64,000 bases of DNA from Rugosimonospora africana (GTDB lineage Bacteria > Actinomycetota > Actinomycetes > Mycobacteriales > Micromonosporaceae). The stretch is from contig NZ_BONZ01000056.1 of NCBI RefSeq assembly GCF_016862975.1, positions 1 through 64,000 on the forward strand, written 5' to 3'. Positions 1 through 7,872 of the stretch are shown here, in pieces (positions within the stretch are counted from its first letter, which is position 1; each line of letters starts with the position of its first letter). The translations under genes were made by a program, and so were the position numbers. The notes below the pieces were generated by a model, which was not told where the DNA came from, made no database searches, and worked only from the letters and a program-made list of their open reading frames with translations.

Positions 1-192
1 AATGAAGATGCCGCCGCTGTCGACATCCTCGAGCCCGGCGAGCATGCGCAGGCTGGTGGACTTGCCGCAGCCGGACGGGCCGACCAGGACGAGGAACTCT
101 CCGTCGCCGATCTCCAGGTTGAGGGCGTCGACGGCCGGCTTGGTGCTGCCGGGGTAGATCCGCGAGGCATCGCGGTACGTGACTGTTGCCAT
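1..192 (-). CDS. Sugar ABC transporter ATP-binding protein, N-terminal part (MsmK/UgpC type)
   Basis: Only the first 64 codons lie in the window; the gene runs off the left edge. The translation opens [16 protein letters not shown], followed by [20 protein letters not shown] and a perfect Walker [10 protein letters not shown], at about residues 39-47, then [13 protein letters not shown]. This N-terminus is characteristic of the shared ATPase that powers carbohydrate ABC importers of the MalK/MsmK/UgpC group, a peripheral membrane protein using ATP hydrolysis to drive uptake. The Q-loop, signature and regulatory domain are outside the window, so the substrate cannot be read. The sugar catabolic operons further right would be logical clients, but that link is inference. 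Confidence 0.9.
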   Translation of the reverse strand, partial: MATVTYRDASRIYPGSTKPAVDALNLEIGDGEFLVLVGPSGCGKSTSLRMLAGLEDVDSGGIFI

Positions 193-427
193 CGTGCAGT
201 GCATCCTTCCACCGGCAGGAACGTGCCGGACGATCCGAGTAAAAGGCGTGGTACGGGCCCGTGCTGGGCCGTGCCGTTCTGCCAACGTAAACGTCTTGGC
301 TGGTAATGCCAAGCGTTGCGAAGCCGGGCGGGGTTATTTGCCCGGTTAACTACCGCCTTGTGGTGCGCCGCTCGGCGCGGGGGCGGGCGGTGGGCGTACC
401 ATGCTGGGGGCTCGCGGGTCGGGCCGT
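193..427. promoter_or_regulatory. Upstream region of the ABC ATPase with an inverted repeat (295-313)
   Basis: This gene-free stretch separates the leftward ABC ATPase gene from the tRNA. It contains CTTGGC (295-300) and GCCAAG (308-313) around a 7-base spacer, with flanking ACG/CGT extending the symmetry imperfectly. The spacing suits a LacI- or GntR-type dimer site about 100 bases upstream of the ATPase start. No regulator can be named from the site alone. Confidence 0.35.
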
Positions 428-500
428 GCCGACGTGGCGCAATTGGTAGCGCACCCGACTTGTAATCGGAAGGTTGCGGGTTCAAGTCCCGCCGTCGGCT
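428..500 (+). tRNA. tRNA-Thr (anticodon TGT)
   Basis: A complete cloverleaf can be drawn. The acceptor stem GCCGACG pairs with CGTCGGC, followed by discriminator T. The D stem is GCGC/GCGC around AATTGGTA. The anticodon loop CTTGTAA gives anticodon TGT, decoding ACA threonine codons. The T arm is GCGGG-TTCAAGT-CCCGC. The first base pair of the anticodon stem (C-A) is mismatched. The 3' CCA is not encoded, which is usual in actinobacteria. I see no duplicated 3' tRNA end nearby that would mark an integrated element. Confidence 0.95.
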
Positions 501-665
501 CTCCCCAACGCGTTGACCAGCGGCGTAGGCCGCTCCTAGATCATCGGGCACAGATCGGGCAATTAGCGTTGATCTCGCGCTCCAGGCGGTCGCTCCTGCT
601 CCTTCGCTTACGACCTGTTCCTCAGGCCGGCGTTGGGCGATCGGTCATGGAGCTGGCGAGGCCGG

Positions 666-956
666 TCAGTCGGGTTCCCTCGGGGGCGCCTCGGCACCGG
701 GTTGACGCCGTCCGCGCTGACGCTGCCGGAGACGTCGAAACACGCGGTCACTGGCAGGTATGCCTACGCATAGCCCTATGACAATGGGCAACCCGGTCTT
801 GACAAACGAGATCGACATGACGAACTCGACTACCAGTGCCACCGGGATGGCGAAGATCAGAATCAGAAGGAGATGAGCCCCGACCGCCCACCAGCCTTCA
901 TCCTCGTCGAACCCCCGATTCATGTCGGAGGATGCTACATAGAGGCGTGTCGGCAT
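666..956 (-). CDS. Small hypothetical membrane protein
   Basis: A 96-residue reading frame starting MPTRLYVASSDMNRG. Two hydrophobic segments, around VGAHLLLILIFAIPVALVV and ISFVKTGLPIVIGLCVGI, are followed by a strongly basic tail (RVFRRLRQRQRGRR). This looks like a two-pass inner-membrane protein with a positive cytoplasmic end. A GGGA element lies about ten bases before the start; the ATG at 923 is an alternative. I recognise no family. It sits alone between tRNA-Thr and the MFS gene and is transcribed leftward. The hydrophobic pattern argues for a real gene, but no homology supports it, so the call is tentative. Confidence 0.4.
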   Translation of the reverse strand: MPTRLYVASSDMNRGFDEDEGWWAVGAHLLLILIFAIPVALVVEFVMSISFVKTGLPIVIGLCVGIPASDRVFRRLRQRQRGRRQPGAEAPPREPD

Positions 957-1106
957 CGATGTCCCACGGTCGCCCCACCGGCCGCGAGCCGCGCGGTTTC
1001 CATCCTCCCGATACCACCGGCTAAGCTTGCCGACAGCAAAGGGCCGCAAGGGGCATGCCGGTTGGGTGGGATGGCATGCGTTGACTCCTCATCAAGGAAC
1101 CCCTGC

Positions 1107-2333
1107 ATGGCCACCTACCGCCCGCTGGTGCGCGCCACCGGCCCCGGCTTCCTGATCACATCCTTCCTCGCCCGGCTGCCGGCCGCCATGGCCCCGCTCG
1201 GCATCATCACGCTCGTCGCCGCGGCCAGCGGCAGTTTCGCGGTCGCGGGAGCGGTGGCCGCCGGGTACGGGGTCGGCGCCGCGGTCGGTGGTCCCGTCGT
1301 GGGCGCCCTCGCGGACCGGTTCGGCCAGCGTCTCATCGGCCTGATCGCCGCCGCCGTGGACGCCGCGGCGCTGGTCGGGGTCGTGCTCGCGGTTCACACC
1401 CCGGTGCTCGTCGCCGTCGCGGCCACGGCGGCCGGCTTCGCGACTCCGCAGGTCGGCCCGTTCGTACGTGTCAGGTGGGCGGTTCTGCTGGGCGAGCGGG
1501 GAGAGCACCGGACGCTGCCCACGGCGTTCTCCTACGAGGGCGCGATAGACGAACTGTCCTTCGTGGCCGGGCCGGCGTTCGTCGGCGTGGTGGCGTTGAC
1601 CGGCCCACCGGGGCTGCCGCTGCTTGTCGCCGCCGCCCTGACGCTGCTGTTCGCGACCCCGTTCGCGCTGCACCGCACCGCTCCGCCGGTGGTACGCGTG
1701 CCCGGTGCGAGCGTGGTCCGCTCCCGCCTGCCGATCGGGCCTCTGGCGATCCTGATGTCGGCGATGCTGGCCATCGGGATGATCTTCGGCGGTACGCAGA
1801 CGGGGGTGACCGCGTTTGCCCAGGCATCCGGCCGCCCGGGTTCGGCCGGTCTCATCTACGCCGTTCTCGGGGTCGGCAGCACGATCTCCGGCCTGGCATC
1901 GGTGTGGCTGCCGGCCCGGCTGGGCCTGGTCACCCGGTATCGCGGGACGTCGGCGGCGCTGGCGGTCGGCGGGTGCGTTCTCCTTCTGGTACCCGGATCG
2001 TTGGGCGCGCTGCTCGCGGCGATGGCGGTGTTGGGCGTGACGAGTGCGCCGTACCTGATCTCGGTCGGCACGCTGGCGATCGCGGTCGGGCCACCGGATC
2101 GCGCGGGTTCCTTCATGACCCTGGTCGCCTCGGGCGTTGTGGCCGGCGGAGCGATCGGTGCCGCTGTCGCGGGGCGCCTCGCCGATGCCCATGGCGCCTC
2201 GGGAGCCTTCATCGTCCCGGCCGTCGCGGGTCTCTTCGCGGTCGGGCTGGCTGCCGTCTCCGGCCACCTGCTGCGCGCTCGTGCCGTCGCTCCATCGGCT
2301 GCCGCCGAGCGGCTTCCGGCGCTCCGTTCCTAA
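1107..2333 (+). CDS. MFS transporter
   Basis: A 408-residue polytopic membrane protein of the major facilitator superfamily with about twelve hydrophobic helices. The loop after helix 2 reads GALADRFGQR, the usual GxLaDrxGrr signature, and a degenerate repeat (GRLADAHGASG) follows near residue 355. The first methionine of the open frame is far upstream; I chose ATG 1107 because AAGGA lies eight bases before it and the protein then begins MATYRPLVRATGPGFL, a normal MFS N-terminus. The adjacent, oppositely oriented chloramphenicol phosphotransferase homologue makes a drug exporter plausible, but the substrate is not readable from the sequence. Confidence 0.8.
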   Translation: MATYRPLVRATGPGFLITSFLARLPAAMAPLGIITLVAAASGSFAVAGAVAAGYGVGAAVGGPVVGALADRFGQRLIGLIAAAVDAAALVGVVLAVHTPVLVAVAATAAGFATPQVGPFVRVRWAVLLGERGEHRTLPTAFSYEGAIDELSFVAGPAFVGVVALTGPPGLPLLVAAALTLLFATPFALHRTAPPVVRVPGASVVRSRLPIGPLAILMSAMLAIGMIFGGTQTGVTAFAQASGRPGSAGLIYAVLGVGSTISGLASVWLPARLGLVTRYRGTSAALAVGGCVLLLVPGSLGALLAAMAVLGVTSAPYLISVGTLAIAVGPPDRAGSFMTLVASGVVAGGAIGAAVAGRLADAHGASGAFIVPAVAGLFAVGLAAVSGHLLRARAVAPSAAAERLPALRS

Positions 2334-2382
2334 CCGCAATGCGATCGAGCGGGGATCACCGGTCCTGAAGCGGTGCCGTCGA

Positions 2383-2916
2383 TCAGCCGAGCCGCGCGGC
2401 GATGGCCCGCGCACAGACCAGGGCCTCGGTATGCGTGGTGTCCACCACCAGGTCATAGACGACGCCCTGGTGGGCCAGCTCGGCCTGGGACGCCGCCATC
2501 CCTTGGACCCGGTCCCCGCGGGCGATCTCGCGGCCCGCGGCGACGGCACTCTCGCACCTGACGCCGACCCACAGCACGTCCAGCCCGGCAAGAGTCTCCC
2601 GCCACTGTTGTTGCGATGCCGTCCCGCCGAGGAAGACGTCATCGACGATGACCGGGGCGCCGGCACGGACCATCGCGGCGACCCCCTCCCGCCACGCCGC
2701 CTGGAGCGCGCCGAACGCCGGCCCGACACTCACCCGACCATCGGGAGCGAACTCGATTCCGGCCTCGGTCGATTGCATGGACGCGGGCATCGTGTCGATC
2801 AGCGTGTCGACGCCGATCGCGAGCCACGGATCTGGCAGGAGCGCCTGCAGACAGCGGGCAATCCCAGACTTGCCAGAACTCGATCCGCCATTCAGCACGA
2901 TCACCTGAGTCGTCAC
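2383..2916 (-). CDS. Chloramphenicol phosphotransferase-like protein
   Basis: A 177-residue P-loop kinase closely resembling the chloramphenicol 3'-O-phosphotransferase of Streptomyces venezuelae (178 residues), a cytoplasmic self-resistance enzyme that transfers phosphate to the primary hydroxyl of the drug. Visible family features are the opening [18 protein letters not shown] with Walker [19 protein letters not shown] including the catalytic-region aspartate, the [13 protein letters not shown] segment, and the late motifs [21 protein letters not shown] and [11 protein letters not shown] placed the start at GTG 2916 because it aligns with the family N-terminus, not at the far ATG. Whether it acts on chloramphenicol or another alcohol is unknown. 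It is convergent with the MFS gene. Confidence 0.85.
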   Translation of the reverse strand: MTTQVIVLNGGSSSGKSGIARCLQALLPDPWLAIGVDTLIDTMPASMQSTEAGIEFAPDGRVSVGPAFGALQAAWREGVAAMVRAGAPVIVDDVFLGGTASQQQWRETLAGLDVLWVGVRCESAVAAGREIARGDRVQGMAASQAELAHQGVVYDLVVDTTHTEALVCARAIAARLG

Positions 2917-2964
2917 CACGACACAGTAGAACCGCTCCAGCCTCGCGACGTCGCCGGACGGCAA

Positions 2965-3207
2965 TCAGCCGGTCGGTGGGCCGCCGGGGTTGAAGTCATT
3001 CGACCAGGAGATGTCCTGGATGATCTCCGGCCGGGATTGGCTGTCGCGCGCATTGCGGATGCGCTCACGTTCGTCAGTCAGGCTCGCGCCGCCGTCCACG
3101 CTCTGGAGTCCCCTCCGGCGGGAGCGCCGGTCGTACAGCCCGGCAATGGTGACAACCGCGGCCACGATGACGACGACGATTAACCAGAACCAGCCCATGA
3201 CGGTCAC
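2965..3207 (-). CDS. Small single-pass membrane protein
   Basis: An 80-residue protein with one N-terminal transmembrane helix (MGWFWLIVVVIVAAVVTIA) followed by a basic stop-transfer (DRRSRRRG) and a hydrophilic, probably cytoplasmic tail ending NDFNPGGPPTG. The frame opens with GTG at 3207; ATG at 3198 is an equally possible start. It lies upstream of, and in the same direction as, the phosphotransferase-like gene, about 50 bases away. No family recognised; function unknown. Hydrophobicity and position support a genuine gene. Confidence 0.55.
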   Translation of the reverse strand: MTVMGWFWLIVVVIVAAVVTIAGLYDRRSRRRGLQSVDGGASLTDERERIRNARDSQSRPEIIQDISWSNDFNPGGPPTG

Positions 3208-3297
3208 CCCGATCCTGTCCTGACTGTCACGCTACGCGCAGCCCGCAAGGGGCTAATCCCGTTGCCCGCCGGCCGGCAGGGGATCAAACTCGCGCGC

Positions 3298-4269
3298 ATG
3301 GCGCGCGACGAGGCTCTGAGCTGGCGACCGATTGAGCGCGGCGATGTCGAGGGCTGGTCCGCCCTGATCGCCGCCGTCCAGGTCGCCGATCACGACCGGG
3401 AGTACTACGGCGTCGAGGGACTGCTGGATCTGTTTCAGGATCCGTACCGTGACTTCCCGCGCGGCTCGGTCGGGATCTTCGACGGTACGGCGATAGTTGG
3501 GTACGGCACGTTGATGTCCCGTACCGCGGCCGACCCGGAGCACCAGATGCGGTACTGGGGCGCGGTCCACCCGGAGTACCGGGGACGGGGGCTCGGCGGC
3601 CGGCTCCTGGACTGGGCCGAGTCGGCGGCCGTACCGCTGCATCGGGATCGCTACCCGGGCAGGCCGCTCGCTCTCTCGACCTACACCCTGTCCGGCAATC
3701 GTGAGGCGCTCGCGCTGCATGAGGCTCACGGGTACCGGCCGGTCCGCTGGTTCCACGGGATGGCCCGGGACCTGTCCGCGCCGCTGCCGGAGGCCGCCGA
3801 GCCGGCCGGGTTCGAGATCGTCGGCCTCACGCCGGACGCCTGGGAGCACGCCCGCCTGCTTCGCAACGACGCCTTCCGCGACCACTGGGGCTCGACCGAG
3901 ATGACCCCCGAGTCCTGGGCACACTTCATGGCGGTCGGCGCGTACCGGTCGGGATACAGCTTCATCGCGTACGGCGGCGACCAGCCACTCGGGTTCGTCA
4001 TCGGCCACGAGTACGAGGGGGTCACGGAGGCGACCGGCCACCGCGACGCGTACATCGCGCTGGTGGGCACCGGCCGGGCGGCCCGCAAGCGCGGCGTCGC
4101 GTTCGGCTTGCTGAGCCGGGTCCTCGCGGCCGCGAAGGCGGCAGGGTGCGACACCGCTTCGCTGGGCGTGGACGCGGACTCGCCGACCGGCGCCCTCGGG
4201 CTCTACCAGCGCGCCGGGTTCACGATGGAGCACACCTCGGTCACTCACCTGAAGTCGCTGCCCGGCTGA
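3298..4269 (+). CDS. Tandem-GNAT N-acetyltransferase
   Basis: A 323-residue cytoplasmic protein made of two GNAT folds. The first has the acetyl-CoA loop in HPEYRGRGLGGRLLDWAE (about residues 95-112). The second has GTGRAARKRGVAFGLLSRVL and ends with GALGLYQRAGF, the classical GNAT motif B. The two-domain layout resembles mycothiol synthase and related actinobacterial acetyltransferases that move an acyl group from acyl-CoA to an amine, but key residues identifying MshD were not established, so the acceptor is left open. I start at ATG 3298; a TTG at 3262 would add twelve residues. It converges on the PPOX gene with only seven bases between stops. Confidence 0.8.
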   Translation: MARDEALSWRPIERGDVEGWSALIAAVQVADHDREYYGVEGLLDLFQDPYRDFPRGSVGIFDGTAIVGYGTLMSRTAADPEHQMRYWGAVHPEYRGRGLGGRLLDWAESAAVPLHRDRYPGRPLALSTYTLSGNREALALHEAHGYRPVRWFHGMARDLSAPLPEAAEPAGFEIVGLTPDAWEHARLLRNDAFRDHWGSTEMTPESWAHFMAVGAYRSGYSFIAYGGDQPLGFVIGHEYEGVTEATGHRDAYIALVGTGRAARKRGVAFGLLSRVLAAAKAAGCDTASLGVDADSPTGALGLYQRAGFTMEHTSVTHLKSLPG

Positions 4270-4276
4270 GTGCGAC

Positions 4277-4705
4277 TCAGGGCCCGGTCGGAGCCTGGTG
4301 CACGGTGCGCCTCGGCTCGTACCACGTCTCGCCGGCCGGCTCACCGGTCAGGTTCCAGCTCCACGAGACGGTCGGGGTGATCCGGGCGTAGATCCCCGGC
4401 CCGACCAGGCCGACGCGCTCGATCGGTCGCTCGGCGTCGCCGTAGACGCGCATGCACCGGGCGATGAACGGGCTCAGGGACACCAGGTCGTCGACGACCA
4501 GGGCGACCTTCCGGCGCCCGGCCCGGAGGTTGCGGAACTTCCGGGTGCCCAGGACCGCCTCACCGGTACCGCCGACCCAGAAGTATGAGCCGTCGAACTC
4601 GAACGCGACCGGCACCACGTCGGGTTGATCGCCGGCGGACAGGGTGGCCAGGCGGGCGAGGGGCTGGGACCGCAGGTACGCGATCTCCTCGTCGGTGAAC
4701 GCCAT
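4277..4705 (-). CDS. PPOX-class F420-dependent split-barrel protein
   Basis: A 142-residue protein of the pyridoxamine-5'-phosphate-oxidase-like split barrel, of the small actinobacterial F420-binding group (Rv1155-like). Recognisable parts are MAFTDEEIAYLRSQPLARLA, QPDVVPVAFEFDGSYFWVG, TRKFRNLRAGRRKVALVVDD, and a C-terminal RVYGDAERPI strand. Members usually form homodimers and bind deazaflavin F420 to reduce small substrates; the substrate here is unknown. The start at ATG 4705 is backed by GAGAGGAG a few bases upstream. The gene is divergent from the small membrane protein at 4817, and the gap between them holds paired direct repeats. Confidence 0.85.
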   Translation of the reverse strand: MAFTDEEIAYLRSQPLARLATLSAGDQPDVVPVAFEFDGSYFWVGGTGEAVLGTRKFRNLRAGRRKVALVVDDLVSLSPFIARCMRVYGDAERPIERVGLVGPGIYARITPTVSWSWNLTGEPAGETWYEPRRTVHQAPTGP

Positions 4706-4762
4706 CTGCGTGACTCCTCTCTCTGGTAGGGAACGCCATGGGGTACACGAAAACGGGTGGCC

Positions 4763-4783
4763 GTTATCGACACTGTTATCGAC
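4763..4783. promoter_or_regulatory. Direct repeat GTTATCGAC in a divergent promoter region
   Basis: GTTATCGAC occurs at 4763-4771 and again at 4775-4783, twelve bases start to start, between the divergent PPOX gene and the small membrane protein gene. Direct repeats about one helical turn apart are a common layout for activator or response-regulator binding. No protein can be assigned. Confidence 0.35.
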
Positions 4784-4816
4784 GTCGTGGAGGTAGCCAC
4801 GCCTAGACTCGCCGCC

Positions 4817-5068
4817 ATGATGCTGCTGCGGAGGTGGCGGCCACCGAAGGCCGCCGCGCCGATCGTGTTGTGGCTTCTCGGGGGCGTGGCGTACCTGCTG
4901 GGCTGGCGGATCGCCGCCGTAGTCCTGCTGGGGCTGGGGCTGGTGTCCGGGGCGGGCCTGGCCTGGTGGCGCAACCGCACAGACCCGTGGCGTGCGGCTC
5001 TGAAGGCGCAGAAGGACCTGCCTCCGGCGGAGCGGGAGGCACTGAAGGGGTACCCGTCCTGGTGGTAG
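4817..5068 (+). CDS. Small two-helix membrane protein
   Basis: An 83-residue protein with two adjacent hydrophobic helices (APIVLWLLGGVAYLLGW and IAAVVLLGLGLVSGAGLAWW) between basic ends, MLLRRWRPPK and WRNRTDPWR, and a hydrophilic tail ending GYPSWW. This predicts a helical hairpin with both termini inside. The ATG-ATG pair at 4817 was preferred to the upstream GTG at 4757. No family recognised and no function assigned. It is followed in the same direction by the next single-pass protein gene. Confidence 0.55.
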   Translation: MMLLRRWRPPKAAAPIVLWLLGGVAYLLGWRIAAVVLLGLGLVSGAGLAWWRNRTDPWRAALKAQKDLPPAEREALKGYPSWW

Positions 5069-5194
5069 CCCGGCCGGTCTGGACGCCGGCCCGGCGCTGC
5101 CCGTGATCTGCCGCGCGAACAGCGGCGACGGGCTGGCCGAGAGGTGCGAACATGGAGGACAGCACCCACGCGCCCGAGGGGACGGGAGGCGATC

Positions 5195-5779
5195 GTGGAC
5201 GACGAGCCGTTCCTCATCGACCTGTCCGCGCCGGCGATCCCGGGCTACGGCCAATCACCCGGTGACGACCCGAGGATCAAACGGCGGCGGTACCTGTGGG
5301 CAGCCGGACTCGTCGCGCTGGCCGCCTTCGCCGCCGTCTGGATCCCCCTGCACGAGAACCCACCCACGGCGGTCTCGATCGGGTTCCCGCCGACGATCGA
5401 GGGCATCCCGCTCAGCAGTGGCGGTCCGGTCGAGATCAGTGGCAATGCGACCACCCGTCAGGCGTGGTACCGGTTCCCGCTGACCAACGCCGGTGACAGC
5501 CCGATCCAGGTCGAGCGCATCTACGCGCCGGTACCCGGGCTGGTGCTGCTGCACAGCGATCCGGCGCACGCGTCCATCGCCGCGCGGCAGAGCCAGACCG
5601 TGACGCTGACCTTCGCGGTCTCCGACTGCCCGGACGTGCTGATGCAGGAAGATCAGCGCACGCTGCGCGTGGTGGTCGCGACCGACCTCGGTCCGGTGGA
5701 GTGGCAGGTCTCCCTCGCCGCGCTGCTCCCGGACCGGCAGTGGCAGGTGGACATCGCCTCGGCGGCGTGCTCCGGCTGA
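5195..5779 (+). CDS. Single-pass membrane protein with extracellular beta-rich domain
   Basis: A 194-residue hypothetical protein. A short cytoplasmic segment ending KRRRY is followed by one transmembrane helix (LWAAGLVALAAFAAVWIPL, about residues 32-50) and an extracytoplasmic domain with alternating strands, including an immunoglobulin-like stretch (WYRFPLTNAGDSPIQVERIY) and two cysteines (SDCPD and ASAACSG) that could pair. GTG 5195 is the start because GGGAGG precedes it by five bases. The domain is reminiscent of conserved surface proteins that contact the envelope, but no family can be named. Confidence 0.65.
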   Translation: MDDEPFLIDLSAPAIPGYGQSPGDDPRIKRRRYLWAAGLVALAAFAAVWIPLHENPPTAVSIGFPPTIEGIPLSSGGPVEISGNATTRQAWYRFPLTNAGDSPIQVERIYAPVPGLVLLHSDPAHASIAARQSQTVTLTFAVSDCPDVLMQEDQRTLRVVVATDLGPVEWQVSLAALLPDRQWQVDIASAACSG

Positions 5780-5790
5780 GCGTCCCTGTG

Positions 5791-5844
5791 CCGCCGCCGA
5801 GCCGGATGCCGCCGCCGAGCCGGATGCCGCCGCCGGGCCGCGTG
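5791..5844 (+). repeat. Three tandem copies of an 18-bp unit
   Basis: CCGCCGCCGAGCCGGATG is present at 5791-5808 and 5809-5826, with a third copy at 5827-5844 that differs at three positions. The array lies in the gap between two convergent genes and has no start codon supporting translation. It is a local low-complexity duplication. Confidence 0.85.
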
Positions 5845-5884
5845 CCCGCCGCCGGAAAGCAGCGCGAGCCGCCGCCGAGGGCTC

Positions 5885-6709
5885 CTAGCCCAGTTCGCGG
5901 GCGAAGGTGTCCTTCATCGTGCGCAGCGTCTCGTCCCCCGGGGTCGCCCAGATCTTCTCGTTGAAGATCTCCACCTCGACCCAGCCGCGGTAGCCGGCCG
6001 CCTCGACCGGCGCGGCAATCCGCCGGAAGTCGATGTGGCCGTCGCCCACGTGACCCCGGCCGAGCAGCATGTCGGCGGGCAGCGGGACCACCCAGTCGCA
6101 GACCTGGAAACTCGCGATCCGGTCGCCGGCGCGGGCGAGCTGCGCGTCCAGGTCGGGGTCCCACCAGACGTGGTACGTGTCGACCACGACGCCCACGGTC
6201 GCGCTCGGGTACGGCAGGGCGAGGTCCAGCGCCTGGCCCAGCGTCGACACCACACACCGATCGGCGCAGAACATCGGGTGCAGCGGTTCGATCCCGAGCC
6301 GTACCCCGGACTTCTGCGCGTACGGCGCCAGTTCGTCCAGCGCGTCGGCCACCAGCGACCGGGCGGCCGGCAGGTTCTTGCCGCTGCCCGCGAGCCCGCC
6401 GCTGACCAGGACGAGCACGTCTGCCTCCAGGGCGGCCGCCTCGTCGATCGCCCGCCGGTTGTCGGCCATCGCCGCAGCTCGCGCGTCCGGGTCGACGGCG
6501 GTGAAGAAACCGCCCCGGCACAGGCTCGAGACGTGCAGGCCGGCGCGGCGTACGGCGGCCACCGACTCGGCCAGCCCGGCCTCGCCGACCTGCCGGCGCC
6601 ACAGCCCGATCGCCCCGATCCCGGCGCGCTGGCAGCCGTCCACCGCCTCGGCGACGCTCCACCGGTCGGTGGTGGCCTGGTTGAGTGCCAGCCGGTCGAG
6701 TCCGATCAC
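5885..6709 (-). CDS. Sugar phosphate isomerase/epimerase family TIM-barrel protein
   Basis: A 274-residue AP-endonuclease-2-type TIM barrel, the family of xylose isomerase-like sugar isomerases and inosose dehydratases, which use a divalent metal held by Glu/Asp/His. Candidate metal ligands sit in LGIEPLHPMF, VGVVVDTYHVWWDPD, IASFQVCDW and WVEVEIFNEKIW, in the order usual for the family. GTG 6709 overlaps the upstream DUF993 stop by four bases (GTGA), so translation is coupled. It is the last gene of a three-gene operon behind a LacI-family regulator and probably carries out the isomerisation or dehydration step of that pathway. The substrate is unknown. Confidence 0.85.
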   Translation of the reverse strand: MIGLDRLALNQATTDRWSVAEAVDGCQRAGIGAIGLWRRQVGEAGLAESVAAVRRAGLHVSSLCRGGFFTAVDPDARAAAMADNRRAIDEAAALEADVLVLVSGGLAGSGKNLPAARSLVADALDELAPYAQKSGVRLGIEPLHPMFCADRCVVSTLGQALDLALPYPSATVGVVVDTYHVWWDPDLDAQLARAGDRIASFQVCDWVVPLPADMLLGRGHVGDGHIDFRRIAAPVEAAGYRGWVEVEIFNEKIWATPGDETLRTMKDTFARELG

Positions 6710-7872
6710 GACTGCACCCCGATCGAGCGGACGGCGTCGGGAGACGCGAGGTATTCCGCCATGCGGCGCGCGGCGAGTTCCGGATCGGCCAGTACGCCGG
6801 CCCGGTCGGCGAGTACGAACAGCTTCGCCAGGTGGTCCGCGTCGCGTGCCGTCTCGTACCCGCCGATCAGCCGGAAGTGGCTCTGCTGCCCGTTCAGCCA
6901 GGCCAGGAACGCCAGTCCGGTCTTGTAGTGGAACGTGGGCGCCTGGAAGATGTGCCGCGCCAACGGAACGGTCGGCTCGATCGCGGCCAGGTACCCGTCG
7001 GTGTCGCCGTCGTCGAGCCGGGCCAGCGCGGCGGCGGCTGGCCGGGCGATGCCGTCGAAGATGCCGAGCAGCGCGTCGCTGTGCCGGGTGCCGTCGCCGA
7101 GGATCAGTTCCGGGTAGTTGAAGTCGTCGCCGGTGTAGAGCCGGACCCCGGCCGGGAGGCGGCGGCGCAGGTCGATCTCGCGGTCCTTGTCCAGCAGAGA
7201 GACCTTGATCCCGTCGACCTTCGCGGCGTGCGCGGTGATCAGCTCGATCACGGTGTCGGCGGCCGAATCCAGGTCGGTGTCGCCCCAGTACCCGGTCAGC
7301 GCCGGGTCGAACGCGGCGCCGAGCCAGTGCAGGATCACCGGCTGGCGTACCTCGGTCAGCAGGGTGTCGTACAGGGACAGGTAGTCCTCCGGCCCGTTCG
7401 CCGCGGCGGCGAGCGCACGGCTGGCCATCAGTACGACGGTCGCTCCGGCGCCCTCCACCAGCTCCAACTGCTGCCGGTACGCCTCCAGCACCTCGGCCAG
7501 GCCGGGCTTCGAGTCCAGGTCGAGCTGGTCGGTGTTGACCCCGCAGGCCAGTGCGCCACCGGCGCTCTTTGCCTCGGCGGCACTGCGCCGGATCAGCTCG
7601 GTGGTCGTCGGCCAGTCGATGCCCATCCCGCGCTGTGCGGTGTCCATCGCGTCCGCGACCCCGAAACCCAGGCGCCACAGGTGGTGCCGGAACGCCATCG
7701 TCTCGTCCCAGTCGACGGCGTTGGTCCCGTCGCCGGCCGGCCGCGCGACCACGTGGGCCGCCGCGTACACCCGGCGCTGCCTGGGTGGGGGAGAACTGTC
7801 CGGCCAGGACGGTGCCTCGCCGAGCGGGTACCGCCCCTCGCCGGGCAACTCGACGGTGATCGTCACGGTCAC
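6706..7872 (-). CDS. DUF993 family protein (dihydrodipicolinate synthase-like aldolase fold)
   Basis: A 388-residue protein of the DUF993 group, which is distantly related to class I aldolases/lyases of the DapA type. The central segment AKVDGIKVSLLDKD resembles the DapA strand carrying the Schiff-base lysine, and LYTGDDFNYPELILGDGTRH the following active-site strand; the lysine assignment is inference. Start GTG 7872 overlaps the dehydrogenase stop by four bases. Its neighbours, a Gfo/Idh/MocA dehydrogenase and a sugar isomerase, suggest that it cleaves or condenses an oxidised sugar derivative. To my knowledge no reaction is firmly assigned to the family. Confidence 0.85.
   Translation of the reverse strand: MTVTITVELPGEGRYPLGEAPSWPDSSPPPRQRRVYAAAHVVARPAGDGTNAVDWDETMAFRHHLWRLGFGVADAMDTAQRGMGIDWPTTTELIRRSAAEAKSAGGALACGVNTDQLDLDSKPGLAEVLEAYRQQLELVEGAGATVVLMASRALAAAANGPEDYLSLYDTLLTEVRQPVILHWLGAAFDPALTGYWGDTDLDSAADTVIELITAHAAKVDGIKVSLLDKDREIDLRRRLPAGVRLYTGDDFNYPELILGDGTRHSDALLGIFDGIARPAAAALARLDDGDTDGYLAAIEPTVPLARHIFQAPTFHYKTGLAFLAWLNGQQSHFRLIGGYETARDADHLAKLFVLADRAGVLADPELAARRMAEYLASPDAVRSIGVQS

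Noticed and set aside
401..781. 126-residue frame overlapping tRNA-Thr
   Set aside because: It translates through the tRNA and has no coding signature.
428..1106. Genomic island at tRNA-Thr
   Set aside because: No integrase gene and no repeated tRNA 3' end were visible in the downstream sequence within this window.
1092..2729. 545-residue minus-strand frame opposite the MFS gene
   Set aside because: Shadow of the MFS frame; no ribosome site and low-complexity translation.
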